The position numbers and the translations under genes are program-made. From Dimorphilus gyrociliatus (Eukaryota > Annelida > Polychaeta > Dinophilidae), in the NCBI GenBank assembly GCA_904063045.1, contig CAJFCJ010000004.1, positions 737,713 to 801,712 of the forward strand: a stretch of 64,000 nt of DNA, written 5' to 3'. The notes beneath the pieces were generated by a model. That model saw only the letters and a list, made by a program, of their open reading frames with translations. It did not search any database and had not been told where the DNA came from. Every line of letters starts with the position of its first letter. Within the stretch, counting starts at the first letter, position 1. Positions 1 through 12,700 of the stretch are shown here, in pieces.

Positions 1-580
1 AAATATTTTCTTTTCTATTAAAAGTGTAAAGCAAACATAAAAAACTTGGAAAAGTTAAAAGTTTTCGATAGAAAATCGTTAAAACGTTAATTTTTTTGAA
101 ACGAATTTTAAATTCTTTTTCCTTTAAAATACTGCCAGCGAAATATCTATATATACATTTATATATATTTTTTAGCTAAATAAGAATAAGATCGTAGAAT
201 AAACAAATAGGAAAGGGAAGAGAGTAAAGAAGAAAAGTGTTTGAGAATTGTATCACCTGCTTTCTTTGTTAGATTTAAAAAGTAATGTTTTGTAGACTTT
301 CCTCCTAGTAGACGCCTGTCTCTTGTAATTTATTATTCGGCGTTGACGACTTTTCCCAATGTTTAATTGAGTAAGAAGTCATGTTTTAGGAAAATAGAAA
401 CCATGTAAGAAACGAAATATTAAGATTTCTTAAGAGCTAACAATGGAGTTGTAATATACAAACTATAAGTAAATATTGCTTATAATGATTTCAACAAAAG
501 GTAAAATGGATTTACTTAAAGAAAATTACATAAATATAGAAAATATACTATTCTTTCTAATACAATAATTGTATTATACA

Positions 581-581
<1 letters not shown>

Positions 582-613
<32 letters not shown>
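582..613. repeat. TA dinucleotide microsatellite
   Basis: Uninterrupted TA repeat of about 16 units in non-coding DNA. Confidence 0.95.
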
Positions 614-614
<1 letters not shown>

Positions 615-1068
615 TCTATATAGTAAATATAACATATACTGTTTATATTATATAGACTTTCCTGTTGATCCTCTTCAACCTACACGGATACTTGGAAGCA
701 TACATTTATTTTGAGCATTTCCTAGACATTAAATAGCCTCAGAATGATAATAATAATGTACTAAATGCAATGGTTTGCCCTAGAGTGCTCTGTCATCAAA
801 ACAGAACATAAAAAAGCCTTTTTTTGCTGGATAGGTGTCAATCGAACCCTAAGTAGGAAACAATCGATTTATAAGCATACTCTAGTCTACATGTTCTAGT
901 TATTATGTAGAGGAATTATATTACTCTTCGATTAATCTAAAGTATTTTCTCCTTCTCTACATTATTGTATTTTCTTCTTCTCTTCTTTCTCTTTCATTAG
1001 GAAATTACGAATTACTTGATTAATTTCTTAATTAATCTGTCGCTCTTTTTTTTTTTAAACTTCTCTTT

Positions 1069-1095
1069 CTTTCTCTCTCTCTCTCTCTCTCTCTT
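1069..1095. repeat. CT dinucleotide microsatellite
   Basis: Pyrimidine CT repeat of about 13 units following a T-rich tract. It is responsible for the leucine/serine-rich false open frame here. Confidence 0.9.
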
Positions 1096-4000
1096 CAATA
1101 TAAATCTAAAAGTCATACAAAAAAGTCTTTACATTTTTCTAATCAAGGAGCATTTAGTGTTGATCTTAATTTTATTTCATTTCTCACTAAGTATTAACTT
1201 TGAAGTCAATAAATTGACTTAAAAAAGCATTACCAGCATGTCACACTAACACTTTACTTCCTTGAAAATTGCTATTTCTCCAGGTACAAGGTCTAATTGA
1301 AATTAATTAACGATCTTATAGCATGCCAGCTGGTTTTAAGAGCAATAAGAACAGTTTAACCAGGGGCTCATACATTTTTCATTAGAAGCTAGTTTGCATT
1401 AAAAGGACAGAATGAATATCTGGCAGAATTCTTTTTGATAATTGTGAAAAAAGTCAAGTGATAAAGCTAGCTTTTTTCTGCACGACGGAAGAGGGAAGTA
1501 GATAATTCTGAAGGGAACGCAAACTGTCAATCTTAGTAAGTAAAGAAAAGAAAACGTCAGGGCCAATATACCAGCAAACATTTTATTATAAAAACTTTCG
1601 TCAAATCCCTCCCACATCTAATTAATAATAATACATTTACTAGTTGATTCAAAAGAGATTTAAAAGCTTTATTATAACTAAATGAAGTAAATACTCTTTT
1701 TTATCTCGTGTCCTCTTAATCATTTAGGTTACTTTTTATCTCACGTAACTACCAAACTAATCAGTAAAAATATTCTATGCATATCCAATATACATTTACA
1801 ATACATATTTATATATAAGAATACATATATCTGTCATATATAATTAACTAAGGAGTATAATCAGGTAGGAAACATCTGCAAGATTGATAGAATATCAAAC
1901 AAACTGTTTTTTTTATTATTATTAATAATCTATACATTTTTCTTGTTCATTTTAAAAAGACAGAAACTTTGATTAAGTCAATAAAAAAAAAACAATAGAC
2001 ATAATAGAATATCTTTTTTAAAAATAATTAAACATTGTACATATTTACCATCTGATTGTTTGTTTTCCCTTTTTCATACCTAGATTCATTGAATTTTACT
2101 TTCTCTTTAACTAAAAGAATGTAGAGTAAGGAACAAGTGGCAAATTTTTATACTTTATCTATTGGTATGTATTTAATATTGTATGTAGAAGAGGTAGCAA
2201 GGAAGGAAGAGAGAGCTATAAAAAATAGGAGAATAAAGTAGAATAAAGGGAGAAAAGAACGGAGACAGAGACGAGGAATCTACTACATCAATATCTATAT
2301 AATTGATGTATCTATACACAGTTTTGAGTTGTGATTTTCTTTATTCTACTTAACCAATCTTTAAAGTTTTTCTATTGTTTGTTTAGTGATATATTTATGT
2401 TTTATGCAGAAATCTGCATCTAGTATCAATTATATTGAATATACAATATATATACAGTGTATATATATTCAACTCCTTCCATACTTTCATTTAATTTTTC
2501 CTTGTTCTTCAAAAATGTAATCGTACTTTGCAAATTATCCAAACAATATTTTTCCAGAAACATTAAAAAGGAGGATAATCATGTAATACGGTTAGCTTAT
2601 TTATAGATAATCAATTGAACGTCACTTCCTCTTTTCTTTCTTATCATTTATCATTAGTTTACCGATATTTTCTACATAGTCATATAATTGGAAAATTCCG
2701 CAATCTGTTAAGAAAATGATTTATTCTACTCTCTGCTTCACATTTACTTATTCATCATTTATTATGGAAATCTAAAGAAATCCTTATTTAAAGAGGAAAG
2801 AAATGTGGCTGGGGATTAGAAATGATAAGGAAGGGATATATGCCACATAAAATATATCGAACTGATGACTAAAACTAGCCACACATATGTAAAATGTGAG
2901 GAAGCAATAAAATCAAGAGAAAGACAGAAAGTGATAGCAAGAGAGAAACAGACAGAAAGAGGACGAGAGATAGAGATAGAGGGAGAGTGGATGAATTAGT
3001 TCTTTAAAGGGTATACCTCGTGACAAATCAACTAGCTAGAAAGCTGATGCTCTTTAATTAGAGCAATTAAAATCTCATTAGCTAAATTATTTTGATGGAA
3101 ACCATTTTATAAATATGCCCATCGCTATTGAAACAGAATTAATACAATAAGATCGAATTATTCGTTGAGGTGCGAAAAAGTTAATAAATTGATATTGAAG
3201 AAGTTTCAACTTCTCTCATTTCTACAGATAGCAAGGGTGGAGAAACAAATAAATATATACTGTGCCTATACATTTACTTTTTATAGAGCATATATATATA
3301 GTATAGATTGTATGTTATAAACAATATATAGTACACATATATATAATCCAAAGGAAAACAACAAAAAATTGATGTTTTCATCAGTTTTGTATTTAGAAAG
3401 GAGGAAATAAAGGGAAAAGGAAAAGAGAAAAAAGTCGGGGATACTGTATACTATTACGTGTTTACATTCGCTGAGATGTATAGATCTTTTGTATTTATAT
3501 ACGGTTAAGTATATTGGATATTACAATTCCGTTTAGTATGGAAAATTTATAAAAAGTATACTTTTTCACATTTTATATTTTGTTCCTTTGTTTATATATC
3601 TTATATTATGTTTCTTTACATCTAAATATTATATTAATTGAAATTTTTTATATGTTTATTTCATAAATAGTTCAATAACATGTATGTATTTACGTACTGT
3701 GTAATATATAGATATGTATGCTTCATCAAGTACCATTCTACATTAAAATGCCAAGAATCATTTGGGCTGTTTTTTTTCTTGTACCTAGGTTTTATTGTTT
3801 TCTAAAGTAACGTATTGCTTTGAACTTACCAGTACAGCTGTTCCTAAAATTATATCTTCTTAAACTAAGTCTAGAGTAGAATAATTAAACCTAGGATTAG
3901 GTCTCGGGAATAGAGTGTATTTCCCTTTGCTTCCTTTTATCCTCTGTTAAAACATTTACAGTTGCCTTTTGAATTTATAAAAGTTAAATATTATCTTCAA

Positions 4001-4111
4001 TAAAGACATTTAAGGAAATTTATATTTGCTTATTATAGTATAATATAACTATATATATACAGTATATATAATACTGGTTATTTATTCTTCCTCTTCCACT
4101 TTCTCCTCTCG

Positions 4112-4145
4112 CTCTTCTTCTTCTTCTTCTTCTTTTTCTTCTTCT
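4112..4145. repeat. CTT trinucleotide microsatellite
   Basis: Imperfect CTT repeat inside a longer polypyrimidine tract, non-coding. Confidence 0.85.
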
Positions 4146-4898
4146 CTTCCTTTTCGTGCTTTTCTTCGTCAATTCATAAATATTGTGCCTTTTATATCGT
4201 CACATTATTCTTATAATTTATTATCGAAGCGAAAAAAAACCGGAAGAGAAGGAGAACAGACCTTTTAACTTTACTCTAAAAGAGAAACTAAGCCTAGGAA
4301 CATGCACAAAACTCTCTTGCTAATCAAGTATCTTGTTAAAGCCATTTTTTTGCTCACTTGGAAGCAGACTTAATCAATTTTTACGAAACATTGGGAAATA
4401 TATAAATAGGACAGAGATACCCAAGATTGCTAAACTATTAAGCCTGTGGAAAGAAATTTTGACATTTAAACAAATGACGGCCCCTAGCACATTTATTAGC
4501 TTATATCTTCCTCTCTTTTACTGTGGAAATGGCTGTATACGTAGTAAATAAGTTATACAGCCTTTAAAGAAAATCATTTTTTCTATCATTTTATGATGGT
4601 TTTCAATTTACAGCCCGTTTATGAATAGTTATTGAGATTTCACTCTTAGAAATTAGCAAGAATTGTATCAATTTTTACGATAGGAATGTATCGGTTATTA
4701 ATTACTCAGATCATTTGGAAGAGAGTGATCATTTTAATACTCAAGTAGGAAACTCTCGATCTATTCTCGCTCTTGTTTTTTTTTTACTCTTTATAAACAA
4801 AACACAGAGTAATCTACATTCAGAAAATAATTACAGCACTTTTATTACTATTATGTTAAATTTTTGATTCTAAATTATTCAGATTAGATAATTGATCG

Positions 4899-4957
4899 CC
4901 AGGTGACGCTAGCATCCTTATCGACCGAATAGCGGCGTCTAAATCGCGGATTTTTCA
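4899..4957. promoter_or_regulatory. GC-richer CpG-containing patch, possible SYT7 promoter element
   Basis: In otherwise very AT-rich DNA this about 60-base patch has several CpG dinucleotides and a motif reading CCAGGTGACGCTAG. There is no open frame or RNA structure that explains it. A role in SYT7 transcription is only inferred from its position upstream of that gene. Confidence 0.25.
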
Positions 4958-5412
4958 CCTAATCTCATTCATTTTTTAGTAGCTTTTCCAGACTGAAGTT
5001 TTTAGCCTATTAGAAGGTTGGTTTTGTAGCAAGATAAAGTAAATATAAGTAAGTCGATAATAAACACAATATTGAGCCGGTAGTGGTATAAAATTTGAAA
5101 AAGGGCTTATCTAACGGATAATTCTAGGCCTGAGCAAGGTATAAAAATTTACTTTTTCTTTGTTTTTACCAGAAATACTATATAATTAGTATAATATCTT
5201 AATAAATTCATCTATATAAATTTGAACGAGATCGAAATTTGCTATCAATTGGTAGAAAAATCGAATTCCTCTAAATGATAGCTATTATTAATGACAAAAT
5301 GTGCTTGGATACCGGAAAACGTTCAATAAATTCATTTTTTCCACGTGTTTAATTACGTTGTTCAACTTGTCTTAACAGAGTTATAATAGTAATTAGTATT
5401 GTTATTACTTTC

Positions 5413-5436
5413 ATATATATATATATATATATATAT
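5413..5436. repeat. TA dinucleotide microsatellite
   Basis: Uninterrupted TA repeat of about 12 units. Confidence 0.95.
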
Positions 5437-6705
5437 TGTATATACTTTCTGGCTGATGCATTAGTTGTCAAAATATTTAGGCCTATCTCTGTCAAGGATA
5501 GGCATAGAGTATTGCTGAACAAATTGTATTTTTAGATTATATTGTAGCTTGTTACAAACTCACGTATAGACTTTACTGAAATACTTTGACAGATATAGAA
5601 GATCCTATAAGGGGTAGGCAGAGAGGGTGATGGAGAAAATTCAGCCTAATAAAGACGAAATTGTCACCCGTATGCGTTGCCAAAATCTTATTATATTATT
5701 TATTTTTGTATCTATTTTATGAATAGAAATAAGAAACATGAATGATATAATTTTAAAGAAGAGAGTGATAGAGACCTAGTGAGAGTGAGAGAGAGAGAAA
5801 CTACGCCCTCTCTACCTAATTTTTCAGCACAATGTGATAATTAATAATCTCTGTGAATGAATAATTTAAGAGATCTTTTAAGTTACTAAAAACAATAAGT
5901 AGAGAAATATTGGATGATATTACAATTAAATATAAAATTAAATATTATACAATGTTGAGTTACAGGAATCTTTACAATTCCCTTTTGGATTTATAAAATA
6001 TAGCTGCTTGTCTAACGCTAATCATGATTTCTATCGACCACTTTATCTATTTTCTTTATTGAATTCAATACGCTTAGCTGTTTTTTAAGGGTTTTGTAAG
6101 TTTACATTTTTTTTAGAATATAAATATTTCTTTTGTAAAGTGAAAAACTTTCACTATTTGATATTAGAAAATAGGAGATAAAGTATATACTGTATAGGTG
6201 TGCGCTCCATCGTCCATCAGGTAATTATACTTAAATATACGCTTGTGTTTTGAAACTAAAAACAAAGCGAACATAAAAGATTAAGGCGGAAAAAATGAGA
6301 AAATGACTGGGAGAGCGAAAAAGTTAGGAGAAGAGAGAGTATTTGAAGGATGTAAGAAGGTCTGAGAAAGGAGAATTTTATTGATAAACCTTTTTCTTAT
6401 AAGTACTCGGTTACTTTATTAACCAGAATAATCGATAGACGAATGAATAAATACAATTAAAACCAGTGTAGATGTACAGTCATCAAGAACTTTTTGAATC
6501 TTTTAGGAAAGGTTAAATACCTAGTGAAGTTGAAGGCTAATAATTATTTACTTCCAATAGACTGTTAGACTGATGAGAAATATACATATATATATATATC
6601 CGTTATTGATTCACTATAAATACATATATGTTATTTGCTTATAGTTGATAAATTTTATTTATTTTCTCTTTTTTTTTAGAAACGCCGCCGACTCTCGGCT
6701 CGACA

Positions 6706-9700
6706 ATGGAGAGCGTCACTTTAGCTGTTGTTTTGGGTAGCGTTGCTTCAACACTGGCATTAATTTTCGGCGTTTTTCTGTGTTCTTGTTGCTATCGGCG
6801 GCGGGAAGAAGATGACTACGAAGATATTGATGCCGAAAGCGGATTAAATAGTAGCAAGGAAAGATTAACAAGAAAGAAGAAAGCGACACCAATTTTTGGA
6901 GGAAGGACCATTGAGTACGTTTTGAAAATTTTTTTTTTATATTTCTGCCACAGCCCTCTTCCGATAGAGGGGGTTGTAGCAATATTTTTCTTTACGGAAG
7001 GATTATAAAAGTGCAAATCATCAAGGATCTCAATTCGATGAATAATCCTATTAAGAGATTAAATACCAGGATGTGTTGAATAATATGTTTACTGAGATAT
7101 AGAAAAAAATTACTTACCGTTAACACCTAAAAAGTTCCTTACATCATGTCTGTCTAACCTGGATTTTAGTCGCAACTACGAAATTAGATGGACCAATAAA
7201 GGAAATGTACAAGCTTAGAATATAGCTTAGGCAGTATAAAAAAAGGAGCTTAACATTAAATGTAATAAGAGAATAAGAGAATATTCTATATATTTATTAA
7301 TTATTGACAGGCTTTATGATCCACTATATTATTCATTTCTCTCTGACTTAAGTATTGTCGTGATTAGTTTGAGTAAGCTAAAGGAATTCAGATTGTTCAT
7401 TTAGCAAAGATATATGCTTGTGTTTATATTATTCCCTATTCAGAATAACCGTTATTTTCTATTTTTAGACTAAAAGACACATGTATATTCTCTATCTGTT
7501 TTCTATTGCTCATTCTGTCCCTCTTCAATCCCAGTTTAATCTCTTTCATAAACAATTCAACCGTGATACTTTGTTTAAATACTCTAGGTTAACTTTAGTA
7601 CATCAAATATCAATGAAAACAAATGAAAACAGAATGAATCAAATCATATGCAATTATTAGCTAATGTTACATTAGAGATATAATATTTCCATCTCCTTTT
7701 ACCCTGATTGTAAGAGAATAAACCGGTAAAAATATGTTTATATAAAAACGAAGAAAAGCTAAGTTTTTATATCATAAAAAAAACTTTTAGACAACGTACG
7801 TATTGTAAAAAGAGTCTAATTTCAAAAAGATCTTTATATATGCACAACCGGAAATTGATAATTTCAACCATAAAAACTAAAAAAAACTGAATAGATTCAA
7901 TAATAAAAGACATTATTATACAATATATTATTAAGTTTATCTTCCCCTATGTATGTAGATCGCTGTATATTTAGACAATATACAGTATATATATATATAT
8001 TTAGCTGAATATGCAAAATGAGACATGAATTCATTTTATTTTTGAAGTAGAAGCAATAATATATAATTCCTAGCAATAAGTTACTTAGCATCGCCCACGC
8101 TGAAAACAGGTGGCATGAAGAAATGCTTGTCATTTCTAAATTATTTACAATTTTTCCGTCACACATCACCCTATTATTTCTTGGTTTTATTTCTTTGATA
8201 TTTATTCGCCTCCTCAAAAACAAAACCCACACACAAGCAAACCAAACAAAACCGGAGTATCATTAGAGAACAGAAAGAAAAGGAGAAAACGAAATACTCT
8301 TCTGTTAGATTAGATTTGTATGAAATTCCTCTTTCTCTATAGAGTTCTTGTTTTTCCTTGTCTAGCGTAAAAATGTCTCTTTTTTTTATCTAATTGCGTG
8401 TTACTCCATTTTCTCAAAAGAGGAAGAATTAGAGATGTTTCATTAACATATTGTTAGAGGCTTATAGACAATTGTTTATCATTGTTTTTATATCTATTTA
8501 TAGTATTAAAATTTAAATATATAATATTTCAATCGTTATATGAAGGCCCTTAACTAACCCTTTGTTTTCTAATAAAGACATATACACTATGAAGTATTCT
8601 CATTTATCAAATAAGACCTCACCTACACATTTCCAACTTTCACTAATGAAAGTAACTAATATTAAGTAAGGATAGGAAATAAAGAATCGATATTAATTCT
8701 CTTCTGGGTATAATTACAACACTGATAGTTCTTTATGAAAGTTTTTGTTGTTTTCAACTAGTTTTTATTACGGATCATAACATAAATTATACGAGTAGCG
8801 TTAGTTGATAATCCCTTATTTAATAGTATAACCTAATTAGAGATTTTATCTGTTTGTATTGTTTTTAAATTTTAAAAGTCCTTAGTTAGTTGAAATAGTT
8901 GAAAATAATTAAAAAGTTCTTGTTTTGTATCGAGCTTTACAAAGAAAATTCAATACTACTTTCAAAACGAAGATAAGTACCGTTTCTTGAAATTCTCTCA
9001 TTTCCTTCTTTATTCTATCTCTATAGATTTTAAGATGATGGAATAAAATAAGAAAAAATTTTCTATCTTCTCTTTCTACTTTGTTTATAAAAAACAACAG
9101 ATGGCGCCTACTTCCCTTAAACTAGATACTTTACTTTCTCTTTTCTTCGTTCTCTCCTTATTTCTGCTTCCTGGACTTTTTTCTGTATTATTGCTGTTCT
9201 TAACAAAAAAACCACAATTTCAGCAAAAAAAAATTTAACGAATCGGTAATAAAATTAGCAGACCATATTTAGGCCTACTTTATTGAAATTTTTTATTAGA
9301 TTTGCATATTACATATAATAGATATCCTCTCCTTTAACAAATTATACCATATCTGTAAGTTTTGATTACTCCGAAAAGGAGGACTAAATCAAGATTGCCG
9401 GTCGTCTTTCTATTTAAATTTTATCCACAATAGTCTTTCATTTACGTTTAAGAAAGTATAATGAAAAGAGACGCTCATCCGATAGGCCTAAGAAAGGAAA
9501 TTGGTAGACTCTATAAATTACATGATAAATAAACAAGAAAAACCAACATAAGCGTAATAAATTGTGCAAAGGGCGTTGAGTTTCGTTACCTGGAAACGAT
9601 TGTCAGACCGATCGACAGAAAGGCCCAGGATTTTATGTTCAGTGATGAATATTGACGTTCATTCAGGCACAGATGTGTACTTAAGCTTAAAATTTCCTTT

Positions 9701-12700
9701 TTATAGTATTTTTCCTCCTATTATTTTAATCTACTCTTTCACCATGCTAAATACTGCAAAATAAATTTCTTGGAAAAAGTAAATAGCTTTAGCCTATTCC
9801 TATTTCAGCCTACTTTTCTACTATGTTTATAAACATGACCAGTAAAACAATTGTTTTATTTGAATTTCTAGATAAGTAAACTAAAGAATGAAAGGAAAGA
9901 CATTTTTAGTACTTTATTTATCTCTTCTCTAACTTTTTTTCTCTTTTTTCATCTGCCTTAAGGCCTTTCCATTATTTCCTACTTGCAATAAAGAGAAAAA
10001 GAAGAAGGAAGAGAAGAGGGTAGTATATAGATGGTAGATGTAGGAGAAAGGAATTGGGATAAACATTTCAATGAATATATTTTTTATGATACTTGATGAT
10101 TTGTTTCTTAAATATTCCAAAAGATGTAATAAACAATTTATATGTAAATATTAGTTTATACTGTATATCTATATAATAAATGATTTTAATGAGGAAATCT
10201 AAATACTAATCTTTTCTCATTTAAACTCCTTTATAATTATTAATAATGTTTTGTATTAACGTTTTCATTTTTTACCTTTTTTCATCAATTTTTTTTCCTC
10301 CCACAATTTATTTCCAAACAGCCGAATTATGAGAAAAATGAGGTAAAAAAATATTAGACAAACAAACAAACAAATAAACAAACAAACATACAAAACGCAA
10401 CATCTATACATAGTAAAGAAACAAAGTTCTCTGTGTAAAATCTTTGTACTTTATCCCTAAAAATTATGCATGACTTTGATTTGATTTTCTAACACCCTTC
10501 TTTAAATTTTATTTCTATTTAAGCCCTCTTTTTGTGCCCTTCTTGTACTCCTATCTTGTATAAATCGTTAGTCATCCCTGGTTGGTGTTTTAATAACACA
10601 ATTGACAGTGGTTTTTTTTTAATTTTAATCTTACTGTATCTTTGCTGTCTAGCTATCTGTCTCTCCTCTCTCTCTCTATTGTGCTTTTATCTCCATAATT
10701 TTTTTCTATTTTGTTATCTTTGTGATAATGTTCTTGGTTTTCTCCTCTTCATTTTTTGTCCTTTAGTAAGACCTTTAAAAACCTCATGGTAAAAAGGAGA
10801 GACATAGAAACTTAATTAAAAAATAAAGCCTTATCAGACGGGGGCGACTGCAAAATTATTGGAGATGTTCTCCCACGCTTTTATGTTATGTGCCCTGAAG
10901 ACAGTAGTAATGAACATCTATGGTAGAAGCGTCTTTTGCAGATGCAGTCTAAATATAATTCCGTATGTGCTAATCAACTAATATCTCAATTCCCTAAGGG
11001 AAGAACTGATTTTAAAATTCCTTTATCTATAAATATGCGCGGTTTATAGCTGAAAATTTAGAACCTAAGGTGACGGTAAAATTCAATACTCTTTTTCTTT
11101 ATGCCTGATTTAATGTAGTCTGTGAAAGCGTATATTTTTTAATATACCATAAACGACACGATTATTCAGCTAACAAATTTAGGATGTTATGATGAAATTC
11201 TTGACAAAATTTTGTATACAACAAACTGTCCGTATTGTCCAATTTATGGAACAGAACCAAATTTAATCCAAATAGTTTAGCAATTCTAGTCGGGTAAGAT
11301 AAAAAAAAATTGGCGTTTGGTTTAAAAAATGAAAATTTCCAACCATAGCTAAAGATATGTAGTATGTAGAAGATATAAAAAAAGCAGGCTAAGTCTTTTT
11401 TAATAGTAATTCTCTTACTTTATTTTATCAATAAATTATAGAAAATAAGCTAAACATGACAAATTATCTACAAAAATTGCGTCTAAAACCTATTTATAGA
11501 AATGAAGAATATTTCCTTCTCTTTATTCTTTCCTTAAAAGAACATAAGTGATTATTATATCTATTTTCTTTACAAGTTCATCCATCCTTTCTCATTTTTT
11601 TTTAAATCGTAAGCAAAAAATCTCTCTGTTGACAGAGAACAAAAAAATTCTTTCCGGTTGCTATGAATAAATTATTAATGAGATAAGGAAGGTAAACATT
11701 TAGTTCCTGTTTATAATGAACAAGGCATTTTTGATTCTTCTTGTCTTTTCCCTTATTTAAAGTTTTCTACTTTATACCTGAGTTATGTTTCTCTACTTTT
11801 CTATAAAGAAAACTATATTTAGTTTGTTCATATTTAGTTAAAAATTTTTCTTAATAAAAAAGAATCTATAATAGTCTATTTATCCCTTTTGTCGTTTATT
11901 ACAATGATACACGACATGACTGGTTTACTTCAATGGCATCCTACCGCTGATATATAGTCATAAAGTCCGAGGGAAACACTACCTGGATGCTTTTTTTCTA
12001 ATATATCTTCGATATTAATATGATAGACTCGCCCAGTTGCAAAACAATACTGTTAGCTTTACTCGCAAGTACAACATGTAATCTTTTTGTTATATATAGA
12101 ATTTTTCATCTATTGATAGAGAAAGAAAAAGCGAAACTAACTAAATTCTGTTCTTTTTTTAACTCTCTCTGTCCTTTTTTCTCCTTCCCTCTCTAACTAT
12201 CTCTCTCTCTCCCGTCCCTCTCTAAAGGAATTAGGCTAGAGATCAAATTATAACCATTTTTCCAGATTGAAGCACTCTTAATTAGCTTTAATAATCAGTC
12301 TTAATAGCTAAATAAAACATTTATACGCCAACATTTTTGCCCTGGTTACATAAATTTATTTAAGGAGAAGGAGTACTCACTTTTTATAATTTTTTTTAAT
12401 AAAACAAGCTTTTTTCTGTTAACTTATAACCAAGAGAAAGTTATAAGTACTGATGAAAAATTCTTTTAGTACAAGTTAATTAAAGGTTGAAGGAAGAAGT
12501 TTCTTTTCTTTTTTTTGTTTCTTTTTTTTAATATAAAAAGAAGAAAGTAAAATATTTAAGATGTTTAATTAATGAAAAATGTATATTTAAAGAAAAATTA
12601 GAAATGGAACAAGCATAGAAAGAAAAGTAAGGGAAATGAGTGAAAAAAAGTAGAGAAATCAGGTCGAACACTTTCATGATTCATCAGAAGCTATTAGAGA

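Larger units (their letters stand above)
1..6679. other. AT-rich non-coding region upstream of SYT7
   Basis: No convincing coding exon was found on either strand. The short open frames here are low-complexity and lack splice or domain support. The stretch holds several simple repeats (listed separately) and a GC-richer patch at about 4899-4957. Because the SYT7 start codon lies 26 bases downstream of a strong acceptor (poly-T then AG at 6678-6679), at least one untranslated 5' exon and the promoter of SYT7 probably lie somewhere in this region; I could not place them. Confidence 0.6.

Noticed and set aside
1016-1222. 68-residue open frame rich in leucine, serine and phenylalanine
   Set aside because: It arises from T-rich and CT-repeat DNA and has no splice or domain support.
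7897-8232. 111-residue minus-strand open frame in the SYT7 intron
   Set aside because: Low-complexity isoleucine/asparagine/tyrosine content typical of AT-rich DNA, no domain and no splice context.
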